From contig CP093399.1 in NCBI GenBank assembly GCA_029027825.1, forward strand, positions 1 through 64,000: a DNA stretch of 64,000 nt. Reading direction: 5' to 3'. This DNA is from Rs1 sp029027825. GTDB lineage: Bacteria > Pseudomonadota > Gammaproteobacteria > Pseudomonadales > Balneatricaceae. The notes beneath the pieces were generated by a model. The model was not told the DNA's origin. It did no database searches and saw only the letters and a list, made by a program, of their open reading frames with translations. Position numbers and translations under genes: made by a program. Shown piece by piece: positions 50,276-58,446 of this stretch (its first letter is position 1; each line of letters begins with the position of its first letter).

Positions 50276-51808
50276 ATGACTATTTCATATATCAAAATAA
50301 AGAACCATATTAACGGTCAGTGGTTGGACGAGAGCAACGGCCAGTATGAACCGCTGAAAAATCCATCAACAGGGGCTGTGATCGGTGAAGTACCACTATC
50401 CTCAGTGGCAACCTCGCGCGCGGCAGTCGCGGCAGCTGCAGAGGCCTTTCCCGCCTGGAGCGCTACGCCGCTACCTAAGCGAATGGACTACATCTTTAAA
50501 ATGCAGCAAGTGATGAAAGACAACTTGGAGATGTTGGCACAAGCTATCGCTATAGACCAAGCCAAGCATATTGCAGAAGCACGCGGCGAGGTGGGCCGTG
50601 TTATAGAAATCCTGCAGATGGCCTGTACTATTCCAGCACTGATTCAGGGTGATACTGTGCAGGGCATCGCCAATAATATCAATGGTCGCCTGATCAAAGC
50701 ACCGCTGGGCGTATTCTGTGGGGTAGCCCCTTTTAACTTTCCGGCCCTAGTGTTCGGTTGGTTTATTCCGTTTGCCATAGGCTCAGGGAATACTTTCGTC
50801 TATAAACCATCCACTGAATCTCCGCTGTTTATGCAAAAAATGATGCAGTTGCTGGTGGCTATTGGCCTGCCAGATGGCGTGGTAAACATCGTACACGGCG
50901 ATCGAGAAACAGTTGAAGCTTGGTACGAAGACAAAAATGTTGCCGGAGTATGTCTGGTCGGATCTACACCAACAGCTAAAGCGATTGCTGAAGGCTGTGG
51001 CCGAAACGGCAAGAAGACAATGCTATTAGGGGGTGCCAAGAACTTTCTAGTGGCTATGGAAGACGCGCCTATGGAGCTGATGATCAAAGAAATATTGATG
51101 TCCGGCTTCGGTTCTGCAGGTCAACGTTGCCTAGCAGTATCTAACATCGCCGTCGTCCCAGAAATTCATGACGAGTTTGTTGAGCGCTTACTGATTGCTT
51201 CTCAAGAAATTACTGTCGGCGATGCTATGAATCCCGATGTCTTTATGGGCCCGGTAATCTCTGCAAAAGCCAAAGCGCGCATCGAGAATTACATTGAAAT
51301 AGGGCTGGCAGAAGGTGCCACTTTAGCATTGGATGGTCGTCATCCAGAGGTGGCCGATGACAATAAAGACGGCTATTTCGTCGGCCCAACGGTCTTCACA
51401 GATGTTACTCCCTGTATGCAAATCGCCCGTGAAGAGATCTTTGGCCCAGTGCTGTGTATCATGAAAGTGGGTTGCATCAATAGCGCCTTAGGTATGATCA
51501 AGAACCATGAGCTGGGTAATGGCGCGGTTATCTTCACCCAGAACACTTATTACACAGAGAAGTTTATCAACGAAGCTGATGTGGGTATGGTCGGCGTAAA
51601 CGTCGGCATCTGTGCACCCCATCCATACTTGCCATTCGGTGGTATTAAAGGCTCTCTGATCGGAAGCAACAAAGTTCAAGGTAAAGATGCTATCGATTTC
51701 TTCACTCAGAGCAAGGTCGCTACGATACGAATTGTAGATCCAAAAGCTGGTCAGACAACGCCAGCCGTTACAACTGACTCTAATGTTCGTAGCTGCGTCG
51801 CCAGTTAA
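50276..51808 (+). CDS. mmsA: CoA-acylating methylmalonate-semialdehyde dehydrogenase
   Basis: 510 residues from ATG 50276 (AGGA about 9 bp upstream); a TTG at 50246 is less likely. Aldehyde dehydrogenase fold: cofactor-binding FVYKPSTESP, GSTPTAK, catalytic Cys in SGFGSAGQRCLAVS, and EEIFGPVLC. The lack of the general-base Glu usual in hydrolytic ALDHs and the GQRCLAVS motif mark the MMSDH group, which converts methylmalonate or malonate semialdehyde to propionyl- or acetyl-CoA. In context it may finish beta-alanine or valine breakdown. Followed by a terminator. Confidence 0.94.
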   Translation: MTISYIKIKNHINGQWLDESNGQYEPLKNPSTGAVIGEVPLSSVATSRAAVAAAAEAFPAWSATPLPKRMDYIFKMQQVMKDNLEMLAQAIAIDQAKHIAEARGEVGRVIEILQMACTIPALIQGDTVQGIANNINGRLIKAPLGVFCGVAPFNFPALVFGWFIPFAIGSGNTFVYKPSTESPLFMQKMMQLLVAIGLPDGVVNIVHGDRETVEAWYEDKNVAGVCLVGSTPTAKAIAEGCGRNGKKTMLLGGAKNFLVAMEDAPMELMIKEILMSGFGSAGQRCLAVSNIAVVPEIHDEFVERLLIASQEITVGDAMNPDVFMGPVISAKAKARIENYIEIGLAEGATLALDGRHPEVADDNKDGYFVGPTVFTDVTPCMQIAREEIFGPVLCIMKVGCINSALGMIKNHELGNGAVIFTQNTYYTEKFINEADVGMVGVNVGICAPHPYLPFGGIKGSLIGSNKVQGKDAIDFFTQSKVATIRIVDPKAGQTTPAVTTDSNVRSCVAS

Positions 51809-51837
51809 TATCCACTTGGCTAGTCAGTTGCGGAATA

Positions 51838-51868
51838 AATAACGCGCCCCAGGCGCGTTATTGTTGGC
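51838..51868 (+). terminator. mmsA terminator
   Basis: AATAACGCGCC and GGCGCGTTATT form a perfect 11-bp stem with a CCA loop, followed by GTTGGCC. The T tract is short. Confidence 0.85.
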
Positions 51869-52071
51869 CATGTTTGTGTAGAGAAAAACCATAATATCCC
51901 ACCGGTGGTGAAACCTGCGCTCTGAATTAAGTGGATTGGCTAAAGTTAAGTGCGCTCCAGATTAGGGTTCTTAGAATAACTGGTTCTAAACTTATACCTA
52001 TTTTGTACCCAACGACTCTCTAAGTTCTCAGTGTATATTGCATAATCATTTAAGCATAATTGTGGATATAT

Positions 52072-53100
52072 ATGGTCAATAGAGAAAAAGTCCTGACTTT
52101 CTTTTCAGGTAGCAACAGAGCGTTTGTGTCTAAACTGATACCTGGTTTGCTACTGTGTCTAGTGGTTGCTATGGCGGCGACTTTTATCTCTGAACACTAC
52201 GGTGGACCCACTATACTCTATGCCTTGCTGATGGGGATGTCCCTCAACCACCTGTCACAGGAAAACCGATGTATGGCCGGTATTCAATTTACGGCTAAAT
52301 CAGTACTGCGGGTGGGTATTGCCCTGTTAGGTGCCAGAATCACTTTTGAGCAGTTACTAGGACTTGGTATTACCCCGATAGCGATTGTTCTGGCGGGCGT
52401 GCCCTTAACCATCCTATTTGGCATGATCTGCGGTCGTTGGCTTGGTTTAAGTCGCTCTCAGAGTGTGTTATCTGGGGCTGCTGTCGGCATCTGTGGTGCA
52501 TCCGCGGCGCTGGCGGTTTCTGCGGTATTACCTGAAGATAAAGACTCCGAACGCAATCTTATTCTTACGGTGATAGGAGTCACTACTTTAAGTACCGTCG
52601 CTATGATTCTCTATCCCTTTGTAGCAACGGCGCTTGATCTTAACGAGATAGAGAGCGGTATCTTTCTAGGTGCCACTATCCATGATGTAGCCCAGGTAGT
52701 CGGTGCCGGTTATATGATTTCCGATGAGGTTGGAGATATAGCTACTTTCACTAAGCTGTTGCGGGTCGCCTGTCTAGTCCCAGTGGTTATCGTGATTACC
52801 TTGTTATTTGCCCACAAGGGGCAAAATAAGAAAGGGCGATCCAGCCTACCTCTACCGCTATTTTTGATCGCCTTTATCGTAATTGTTGCCATTAATAGTG
52901 CCAGTTTTATACCGAGCAGTGTGCTTGCGGGTATGACCGAACTGTCTCGCTGGTGTCTGATTGTCGCTATGGTGGGTTTAGGTATGAAAGCGTCTATTAA
53001 GGAGCTGTCCAGTATGGGCTGGAAGCCGGTCATACTGCTGCTATCAGAAACCTTGTTTCTGGTTATTCTAGTGATAATTTGGTTGATCCTCGCTCGATAG
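52072..53100 (+). CDS. YeiH-family (UPF0324) membrane protein
   Basis: 342 residues from ATG 52072; TTG 52060 is an alternative and neither has a clear ribosome-binding site. Ten or so hydrophobic segments. Family landmarks are VLRVGIALLGARITFEQLL, GAAVGICGASAALAVSAVLP, and FLGATIHDVAQVVGAGYMIS. Proposed role is sulfate/anion export, known weakly from relatives near taurine or sulfonate genes. Here its neighbour is mmsA, so an anion released in catabolism might be the substrate, which is inference. Monocistronic. Confidence 0.88.
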   Translation: MVNREKVLTFFSGSNRAFVSKLIPGLLLCLVVAMAATFISEHYGGPTILYALLMGMSLNHLSQENRCMAGIQFTAKSVLRVGIALLGARITFEQLLGLGITPIAIVLAGVPLTILFGMICGRWLGLSRSQSVLSGAAVGICGASAALAVSAVLPEDKDSERNLILTVIGVTTLSTVAMILYPFVATALDLNEIESGIFLGATIHDVAQVVGAGYMISDEVGDIATFTKLLRVACLVPVVIVITLLFAHKGQNKKGRSSLPLPLFLIAFIVIVAINSASFIPSSVLAGMTELSRWCLIVAMVGLGMKASIKELSSMGWKPVILLLSETLFLVILVIIWLILAR

Positions 53101-53501
53101 CTTTTCTGGTGATTAGCAGATCCTTTATTATCGACAATCTGTATTTTCTGCAGCTGGCATAGTTCAGCACATTTAAAGCGCCGCCTTTTTATGCAACCGT
53201 TGATGATTTTGCCAAGCTGCTAGCGTGGGATTTTAAAACAAAACCTAAAAATAGTTAACTGCGTAGGCTCATTGAGTACTTACCGTATGAAAGTTAATGT
53301 TAGAGGCTCTGTTTCGGGGGAATAGCTTGAGTTTGATTGAATATTAACCCATATTGGCTGATGTTAAATCAGCAAATAATATTTAGAAGACTAGATAAAA
53401 TTTAATAGTTTAAGGGTCGGCTGATAGAAAGTTTGAGTTGTTTTAAATTTTTCTACAGCCTAGCCAACGCTATTAAGGTTCGCTATTAATCAGGAAGAGT
53501 C
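53101..53501. other. Intergenic region before the second cassette-like block
   Basis: About 400 bp, A/T-rich, no gene. Near the end the repeated CGCTATTAA-type blocks (53471, 53482) could be a decayed core site but I cannot pair them. Confidence 0.35.
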
Positions 53502-53813
53502 GTGGAAATAATCAGAAGTAAAGAGTTTACAGCTGCTCGTGCTTGGGGTGCTAAAGATATCTCTAATATGAACGGCGTTACAACTCGCTTACATTGGACA
53601 GATAAACCATACAAATGGCATATTAACGATGGTGAAGAAGTCTTTGCTGTTTTAGATGGTGTTGTAGAAATGCTTTATAAAGAAAATGGCATTGAGCAAT
53701 CTACTCTATTGAATACTGGTGATATCTTTTATGCTGCTGTTGGTACAGAGCATGTCGCTCATCCAAAAGGTGAAGCTAGAATTTTAGTCATAGAATCAGC
53801 AGGCAGTGTATAA
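53502..53813 (+). CDS. Small cupin protein
   Basis: 103 residues, starting at GTG with AGGAAG 6 bp upstream. Single cupin: YKWHINDGEEVFAVLDGVVEM and GTEHVAHPKGEARILVIE give His and Glu ligands for a metal. Resembles small cupins often found in integron arrays. The following spacer (to 53881) has attC-like features (inverted repeat AAGTGCCAGCAT / ATGTGGC, ending GGAGTTAGAC). Function unknown. Confidence 0.8.
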   Translation: MEIIRSKEFTAARAWGAKDISNMNGVTTRLHWTDKPYKWHINDGEEVFAVLDGVVEMLYKENGIEQSTLLNTGDIFYAAVGTEHVAHPKGEARILVIESAGSV

Positions 53814-53874
53814 AAGTGCCAGCATAGTTAATGCTCACCGCAGCTTGCTGCTGTAAACATAGCATGTGGCAGGA

Positions 53875-53881
53875 GTTAGAC
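53875..53881 (+). other. Core site GTTAGAC, left boundary of the SRPBCC gene unit
   Basis: Fits GTTRRRY and nearly complements GTATAAC at 54551-54557, at the other end of the unit (one mismatch). MITE-1c inserted 5 bp further. Confidence 0.55.
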
Positions 53882-53886
53882 TCATA

Positions 53887-54046
53887 CCTGAATCAGTGAC
53901 TTCAATGCACCACATAGCGCAAGATCTTGATTCTACAGCGGTTAGAAAAATGCCCGCTGAACCTATGGGTGCAGCTAAGATTTTTCAATTCCACTGTAAA
54001 ACCAATATCTTACACTCTGTATTCACTTTGAAGTCACGGATTCAGG
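53887..54046 (+). mobile_element. MITE-1 copy c
   Basis: 160 bp. Ends CCTGAATCAGTGACTTCA and TGAAGTCACGGATTCAGG, with an internal deletion relative to the 209-bp form. Perfect target duplication TCATA (53882-53886 and 54047-54051). Ends 15 bp before the next start codon. Confidence 0.93.
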
Positions 54047-54061
54047 TCATAGGAAGAAAAT

Positions 54062-54556
54062 ATGAAAATTGAATCATCATGGACATTTGATTGTTTACCA
54101 GAGGACGTGTATTCACATTTTTTTTGCGCTGAAATGGATGACACATACCCTATAGCATTTCGTTTCGGTATTCCAAAGCCATTGAGTTGTAAAGTTCTGG
54201 AAGGTGAGCCAAAAATAGGTAACACTCGACAATGTACAACAGACAAAGGCTATATCAGACAAAATATAATTGAGTTACAAGAAAACTCTAAGCTTGTATA
54301 TCAAATGACGGACAGTAATGTCTGGTGTAAGGACTGGGTTAGCTTCCTCCAAGATACATTTATATTGGAGGCCATAGAAAACCAGCAAACTTATGTTAAG
54401 CGTATTACAGAATTTAAAGGTGTAAAATATATTCCAATGCTAAGCACGCTAGCTTTATGGTTTTCATTAAAGCAAGCACATAAATATGCAGCAAAAAATT
54501 GGCGCCGGTTATCGTCACAATCAAAATCCAGCCGTCTGGGAAATGTATCGGTATAA
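54062..54556 (+). CDS. SRPBCC-type small protein
   Basis: 164 residues, soluble. The sequence pattern WTFDCLPEDVYSHFFCAEM at the start and TDKGYIRQNIIELQENSKLVY suggest the START/SRPBCC ligand-binding fold. A GGAAG site precedes the ATG. The gene starts directly after MITE-1c, and its stop codon lies inside an attC-like site, as for the cassettes at 8 kb. Ligand unknown. Confidence 0.75.
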   Translation: MKIESSWTFDCLPEDVYSHFFCAEMDDTYPIAFRFGIPKPLSCKVLEGEPKIGNTRQCTTDKGYIRQNIIELQENSKLVYQMTDSNVWCKDWVSFLQDTFILEAIENQQTYVKRITEFKGVKYIPMLSTLALWFSLKQAHKYAAKNWRRLSSQSKSSRLGNVSV

Positions 54557-54655
54557 CAAAGCGGTCGTATCCCTCAAGTTTGCGTCGTCAGCTCTGCTCC
54601 AAAAAGACAGCAAAAAAGAGCTAACAAAAAATGCTCGGTGAACTGGGCGTTTTAA
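54551..54655 (+). other. attC-like spacer after the SRPBCC gene
   Basis: 105 bp from GTATAAC to GTTTTAA (54649-54655). Contains the hairpin AGCTCT ... AGAGCT. Its 3' part GCTCGGTGAACTGGGCGTT recurs after the VOC gene at 55168-55186 (one change). Confidence 0.6.
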
Positions 54656-54691
54656 TATTTAATTAAATTATGTAGTCAGCGGGGTCTTGAA

Positions 54692-55114
54692 ATGAGTGAA
54701 TATTGGAACCCAATGGTTCCTGAACTCACAGTGACAGATTTTCAGAAATCACTGGATTTTTATACAAACATCCTCGGTTTCAGCATTCGTAATCAAAGAC
54801 AAAACCCAGATTTCGCATATCTTGAACAAGAAAAGGTGCAATTAATGATTGAGCAATACCATGAGAATGGCTGGAATATGGCTGAGCTATCTTTTCCACT
54901 TGGTCGTGGAGTTAATTTTCAAATAGAACTTGCAGATACTCAGCCAATACTAAACCGTTTGGCAAAGTCAAAAATTCAGCTGTATCAAGAGCTCAAAGAA
55001 TCATGGTACGACACAGGTAGTGTGCTGTCAGGACAAACAGAGTTTCTAGTCCAGGATTTAGATGGCTATTTGCTGCGCTTTACCCAGTATCTTGGCGAAA
55101 AACCAAAGTCGTAG
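54692..55114 (+). CDS. VOC-fold protein, bleomycin-resistance-like
   Basis: 140 residues, soluble. VOC pattern: MVPELTVTDFQKSLDFYTNILGF at the start, FAYLEQEKVQLMIEQY, then the second module ending FLVQDLDGYLLRFTQYLGE. This is the bleomycin-binding-protein group, which usually sequesters a ligand rather than catalysing. Such genes are common integron cassettes. Flanked on both sides by the same 19-bp attC half (GCTCRGTGAACTGGGCGTT). Confidence 0.88.
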   Translation: MSEYWNPMVPELTVTDFQKSLDFYTNILGFSIRNQRQNPDFAYLEQEKVQLMIEQYHENGWNMAELSFPLGRGVNFQIELADTQPILNRLAKSKIQLYQELKESWYDTGSVLSGQTEFLVQDLDGYLLRFTQYLGEKPKS

Positions 55115-55167
55115 CTTGCCATCTAGTTTTTTGCCAGTAGTTATGCAGAGCTCTTCAATAATAAACT

Positions 55168-55190
55168 GCTCAGTGAACTGGGCGTTAATT
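55168..55190 (+). other. attC 3' half after the VOC gene
   Basis: GCTCAGTGAACTGGGCGTTAATT, the same 19-bp half as 54633-54651 and a right core GTTAATT. The partner AATTAAA (one mismatch) lies at 55487-55493 after the next gene. The left half is not recognisable. Confidence 0.55.
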
Positions 55191-55206
55191 CATCAAGGAA
55201 CTAGCA

Positions 55207-55497
55207 ATGTCATTAAATAGACCGCAAGCAGAGGCTTTTCTCCAGATTGAAAATGATCGAGTGATAATTACACAGTGGCGCTTTGCCCCTGGAGCAGAGA
55301 CGGGTTGGCATAAGCATGGCTACGATTACATTGTTGTACCAAGCATGAACGGCAAATTACTGCTTGAAACTAGTGAAGGTGAAAATATTGCTGAACTAGA
55401 AGCTGGACAGTCTTACTATAGAGCAGTAGGTGTAGAGCACAATGTGGTTAATGTTAATGACTATCCATATTCATTTGTAGAAATCGAATTAAAATGA
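55207..55497 (+). CDS. Small cupin protein 2
   Basis: 96 residues. Cupin motifs GAETGWHKHGYDYIVVP and YRAVGVEHNVVNV provide His ligands. AAGGAAC about 5 bp before the ATG. Different from the cupin at 53502. Likely a cassette gene: starts 17 bp after core GTTAATT and ends overlapping AATTAAA. Function unknown. Confidence 0.8.
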   Translation: MSLNRPQAEAFLQIENDRVIITQWRFAPGAETGWHKHGYDYIVVPSMNGKLLLETSEGENIAELEAGQSYYRAVGVEHNVVNVNDYPYSFVEIELK

Positions 55498-55539
55498 GAG
55501 ATTTAACCAGCTGTAGCGTTTAAGTGTACATGCCTTTTA

Positions 55540-55748
55540 CCTTAATCAATGACTGCACTGCACTACATAGCACAAATTCTTGACTCTAAAACGGTTAGAA
55601 AAATACCCGCTGAAGCTACGGGTTTTATGTCGGGATGCATTTATTTAGCCAATGCAGGACGCATATGAGCTTGCAGCTAAGATTTTTCAATTCCACTGTA
55701 GGACCAGTATCTTACACTCTCTATTCACTTTGAAGTTACGGGTGCAGG
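55540..55748 (-). mobile_element. MITE-1 copy d
   Basis: 209 bp, the full-length form in reverse orientation relative to copies a and b. Ends CCTTAATCAATGACT and AGTTACGGGTGCAGG are decayed. No target duplication visible. Lies 50 bp before the next gene. Confidence 0.8.
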
Positions 55749-55798
55749 GTAGTGTGACTAGCTGGTGGAATTTTTTATATTAAATAATAGGAATCTCG

Positions 55799-56395
55799 AT
55801 GGAACAGTTAAAATCACTATCAGGCTTAATCGTTCACCAGCAAAAAGAGTGGGGTGAAATAGTTACCGGCTTTGAAACTAAAAATAAATATGCAGTGTGT
55901 GATGAGTCTGGTCAGCAATTGTATTTTGCCGCAGAGAAGAAAGGCTCATTACTGCTGCGATGGTTTTTAAAAGCAAGTCGTCCGTTTTATCTTGAAGTGC
56001 TCAATGAACAAGGTGAGATGATACTTAATGTCACTCGGCCATTTCGGTTTTTCTTCCATCGAGCGACAGTCCGAGATAGTGCCGGTAATGTCCTTGGAGT
56101 GATTGAGAAAAAATTCTCATTGGTGAGACGGAAATATTCAGTACTCGACCAAAATGAGCGTGAAATATATCAGTTATATGGACCAATGCTTAAGCCTTGG
56201 ACCTTTATCATCCGTGATGATAATAATGAATACGGCAAAATCACTAAAGAGTGGAGTGGGCTGCTCAAAGAATCGTTTACTGATGCGGATAACTTTGGGG
56301 TGACGTTTCCTTACGATTGGGATATCTCTAAAAAAGGCTTGTTTTTAGGAGCGGTATTTTTAATTGATTTTGTGCATTTTGAAAATAAAGAATAA
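55799..56395 (+). CDS. Phospholipid-scramblase-like (LURP-one fold) protein
   Basis: 198 residues. Beta-rich scramblase-family pattern: NKYAVCDESGQQLYFAAEKK, VLNEQGEMILNVTRPFRFFF, VLGVIEKKFSLVRRKYSVLDQ, and a hydrophobic C-terminal helix (about 178-194) after YDWDISKKG. Bacterial members of this family are of unknown function; lipid movement by them is not established. AGGAAT 7 bp upstream of the ATG. Placed in the cassette-like block but no core pair was found for it. Confidence 0.82.
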   Translation: MEQLKSLSGLIVHQQKEWGEIVTGFETKNKYAVCDESGQQLYFAAEKKGSLLLRWFLKASRPFYLEVLNEQGEMILNVTRPFRFFFHRATVRDSAGNVLGVIEKKFSLVRRKYSVLDQNEREIYQLYGPMLKPWTFIIRDDNNEYGKITKEWSGLLKESFTDADNFGVTFPYDWDISKKGLFLGAVFLIDFVHFENKE

Positions 56396-56662
56396 ACATT
56401 TATAAAGTTATTGTGGCGATCAAAGATCCTGATTACAGAAACCATGGAAACGGACTTCAGCTTTTGATCAATAGCAGTCTCTAAATAGCGGTTGTGTCGC
56501 TACATCGAAAGTGGCTAGCTTTTGGGTAGATTTATAATGGTGTATTTAGGTAACTCCTAATCGGCTGATAAATTTGTGTGGTCGGCGTAGAATGATGCAG
56601 CTGGGACAGCTTACGGCCTGCTCCATCTGCTCAAAACCAAAGCTTAAGAATCGGGTGTAGCA

Positions 56663-57010
56663 TTGAAGAAATTCTTAAAATATCTGCTGGTCCTCTTTAT
56701 CATTCTATTGATAGCGATTGTCGCTATGGTTGCGCTTGTGGTTGAAAATAACTTAAGCAGCGACCCTGATGCCACATACGAACTGAGGGGCAGGTATAAA
56801 TCATCCCCTGACGGGAAAACCTATCTGGTTATTGAAGATAACAATGGAGGTCAATGTGGGCCGTTGCTGGTCGATAAAAAGGTATGGCCACACGTGCTTC
56901 ACAGTAAAGGGGAAATTGAACCCGGTGAGCGTACTATTGAATGTGGTACTTGGATGGGAATCACTGTTAAAGAAGGTACAACTTATCATTTTAACTACTG
57001 GGGGCCGTAA
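56663..57010 (+). CDS. Membrane-anchored small protein, unknown
   Basis: 115 residues from TTG 56663 giving KKFLKY then a hydrophobic anchor (about 7-28). The exported part has two cysteines (QCGPLL, IECGTW) that could form a disulfide, and a compact beta pattern. No family recognised. Followed directly by an attC site, so it is probably a cassette gene. Confidence 0.65.
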   Translation: MKKFLKYLLVLFIILLIAIVAMVALVVENNLSSDPDATYELRGRYKSSPDGKTYLVIEDNNGGQCGPLLVDKKVWPHVLHSKGEIEPGERTIECGTWMGITVKEGTTYHFNYWGP

Positions 57011-57012
57011 AT

Positions 57013-57114
57013 ATCTAATAAGAGTATAATTTTCGCATCCTTCGGCTGCTGGAACAGCTTTCACGCCACTCGTTCCTCGTTTTGTTACAGTCACCCAATA
57101 TACTGGCGTTACGT
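57013..57114 (+). other. attC: attC site before the DUF4272 gene
   Basis: 102 bp. Left core reads ATCTAAT (probably from ATCTAAC); right core GTTACGT at 57108-57114. GAGTATAATT and AATATACTGG form the L''/L' pair, with the hairpins GGCTGCTGGAACAGC and ACGCCACTCG..CGT inside. The right core is exactly complementary to ACGTAAC at 57868-57874. Confidence 0.75.
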
Positions 57115-57126
57115 GTCAATCTAACT

Positions 57127-57873
57127 ATGAAAATACTATCAGTTATTCTATTAATTATTTTAGCTAATCTTGTAATGGCCTCAGATATAAACGAAAGAAA
57201 GGAGCATATTAAAAAAATGGAGCAAAAAGTATCACCGGAAGCGGAAGCTCGAAAAGCACTTTCAGAAAGTATTCTCAGTCAACGAAATGTTCCTATAAAT
57301 GTTTATTTGCCATATATAGAAGATTCTAACGAGGCTTTAGTACGAAAAGTTGATGAGGTGGCACTACGAGCTATGGCGCTCCTTATAGTGGCCGTTAAAG
57401 CAGAGGGCTTAGAGCAGGACATCGTTGCAGAGTTAGTAGATAAATATCAGTTAGCGGATATATTTACCGCCAATGAAAAAGCCTTCATTGGCAGTCTAGC
57501 ACCAAGTCAACATGATAAAACTCAGTTCATTTGGAGATATGAAGCAGCGTGGGTGTTGCTGTGGGCGCTGGGTTATGTGGAGGAGTTGCAGCCTCCCACT
57601 GAAATATGTGATGTTGTAGCTTCTATCTCGTTCTTACAAAATCGTAGTCGAGAGCAGTTTATTGAAGATGCTAAACTCCGTTCAATCGCTGATATTCTTG
57701 ACCAAAATGATTTGATTTATCGTTATCACTGGGCAGTGGTAGATGCTCGAGTCAATGGGCTAAACATACTAGAAGAGATTGATACAAGTGTAGTGCTAGA
57801 AAGACATTATGCTCTTAACTGGCTCGTTGGATATCTGCAACAGGATTGGGACGATGTATCAACAGACACGTAA
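57127..57873 (+). CDS. Cassette: DUF4272 protein with signal peptide
   Basis: 248 residues from ATG 57127, 12 bp inside the cassette boundary; an upstream in-frame start at 57082 lies in the attC and is rejected. N-terminal hydrophobic stretch (about 1-20, ILSVILLIILANLVMAS) suggests export. DUF4272 pattern: ERKEHIKKMEQ, NVPINVYLPYIEDSNEALVR, EVALRAMALLIVAVKAEGL, WRYEAAWVLLWALGYVEEL, PPTEICD, LDQNDLIYRYHWAVVDAR and ERHYALNWLVGY. A family of unknown function. The gene ends inside the next attC, exactly as in the 8-kb array. Confidence 0.87.
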   Translation: MKILSVILLIILANLVMASDINERKEHIKKMEQKVSPEAEARKALSESILSQRNVPINVYLPYIEDSNEALVRKVDEVALRAMALLIVAVKAEGLEQDIVAELVDKYQLADIFTANEKAFIGSLAPSQHDKTQFIWRYEAAWVLLWALGYVEELQPPTEICDVVASISFLQNRSREQFIEDAKLRSIADILDQNDLIYRYHWAVVDARVNGLNILEEIDTSVVLERHYALNWLVGYLQQDWDDVSTDT

Positions 57874-57942
57874 CAGGTGCCGCCATAGCGAGTTACTTTC
57901 GCTGCATTGTGTTCCACTAATTGCGGGCTATCGGCGTCACGG
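57868..57942 (+). other. attC: attC site after the DUF4272 gene
   Basis: 75 bp from ACGTAAC (57868-57874), exactly complementary to the core at the left end of this cassette, to a decayed right core GTCACGG (57936-57942). GCCGCCATAGC and GGGCTATCGGC form the L''/L' arms. The cassette spans 57109-57936. Confidence 0.85.
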
Positions 57943-57954
57943 GGTAGGTAGCTG

Positions 57955-58263
57955 ATGATAAATGTTCTGGTAATCATTGAAGTTAAAAATTTTGCTGCTT
58001 TAGCTAGCTTTGAAAGAATCGCGGTTGAAATTATGCGCTATCACGGTGGAGATATCATTAAAGCATTTGAAACCTCGAGAGGCGAGAGTCAATCTGGGCG
58101 TGAAGTTCATCTGTTGGAATTTCCAAGTGAACGAGCATTCGCTAATTATCGAGCTGATTCACGGCTATTAGAACACGCTGAACTTCGGGGTAAAGCAATC
58201 CAGTCAACAACGGTTATGCAATCAACTACCTTTAAATATTATGCTGAATTTGATACCCCATAA
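57955..58263 (+). CDS. DUF1330-like small protein
   Basis: 102 residues, soluble, ferredoxin-like dimeric alpha-beta pattern: VLVIIEVKNFAALASFER, HGGDIIKAFETSRGE, HLLEFPSERAFANYRADSRLLEHAELR. This fits the DUF1330/NIPSNAP-like group, small proteins with no fixed function. Starts 12 bp inside the unit and ends inside CCATAAC. The left core GTCACGGGG would be GTTATGGGG with two T-to-C changes. Confidence 0.75.
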   Translation: MINVLVIIEVKNFAALASFERIAVEIMRYHGGDIIKAFETSRGESQSGREVHLLEFPSERAFANYRADSRLLEHAELRGKAIQSTTVMQSTTFKYYAEFDTP

Positions 58264-58336
58264 CCAATAGTATTAAATTCGCGCTCTGCGGCCACCCGAT
58301 ATGCATACTTCAAGCGATTGAGATAAGGCGATATGA
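58258..58336 (+). other. Possible degenerate attC after the DUF1330 gene
   Basis: CCATAAC (58258-58264) complements GTTATGG, two transitions from GTCACGG at the other end. The right core is less clear (GATATGA at 58330-58336). CCAATAG and CGATTGAG may pair as the outer arms. Confidence 0.45.
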
Positions 58337-58446
58337 GCAGTTTACGATTAAGTGGCGCAAAAAAAATTGTTTACCTTTAATATGTAGAATAAGTACCTGT
58401 TTTATATCTCCTTTGCCCTAACTGCTCTTTCCAATAAAGGTTTAGC

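Noticed and set aside
54551..58336. Recoding of TAG genome-wide
   Set aside because: TAG ends several intact genes normally, so the two in-frame ambers are better explained by mutation or error.
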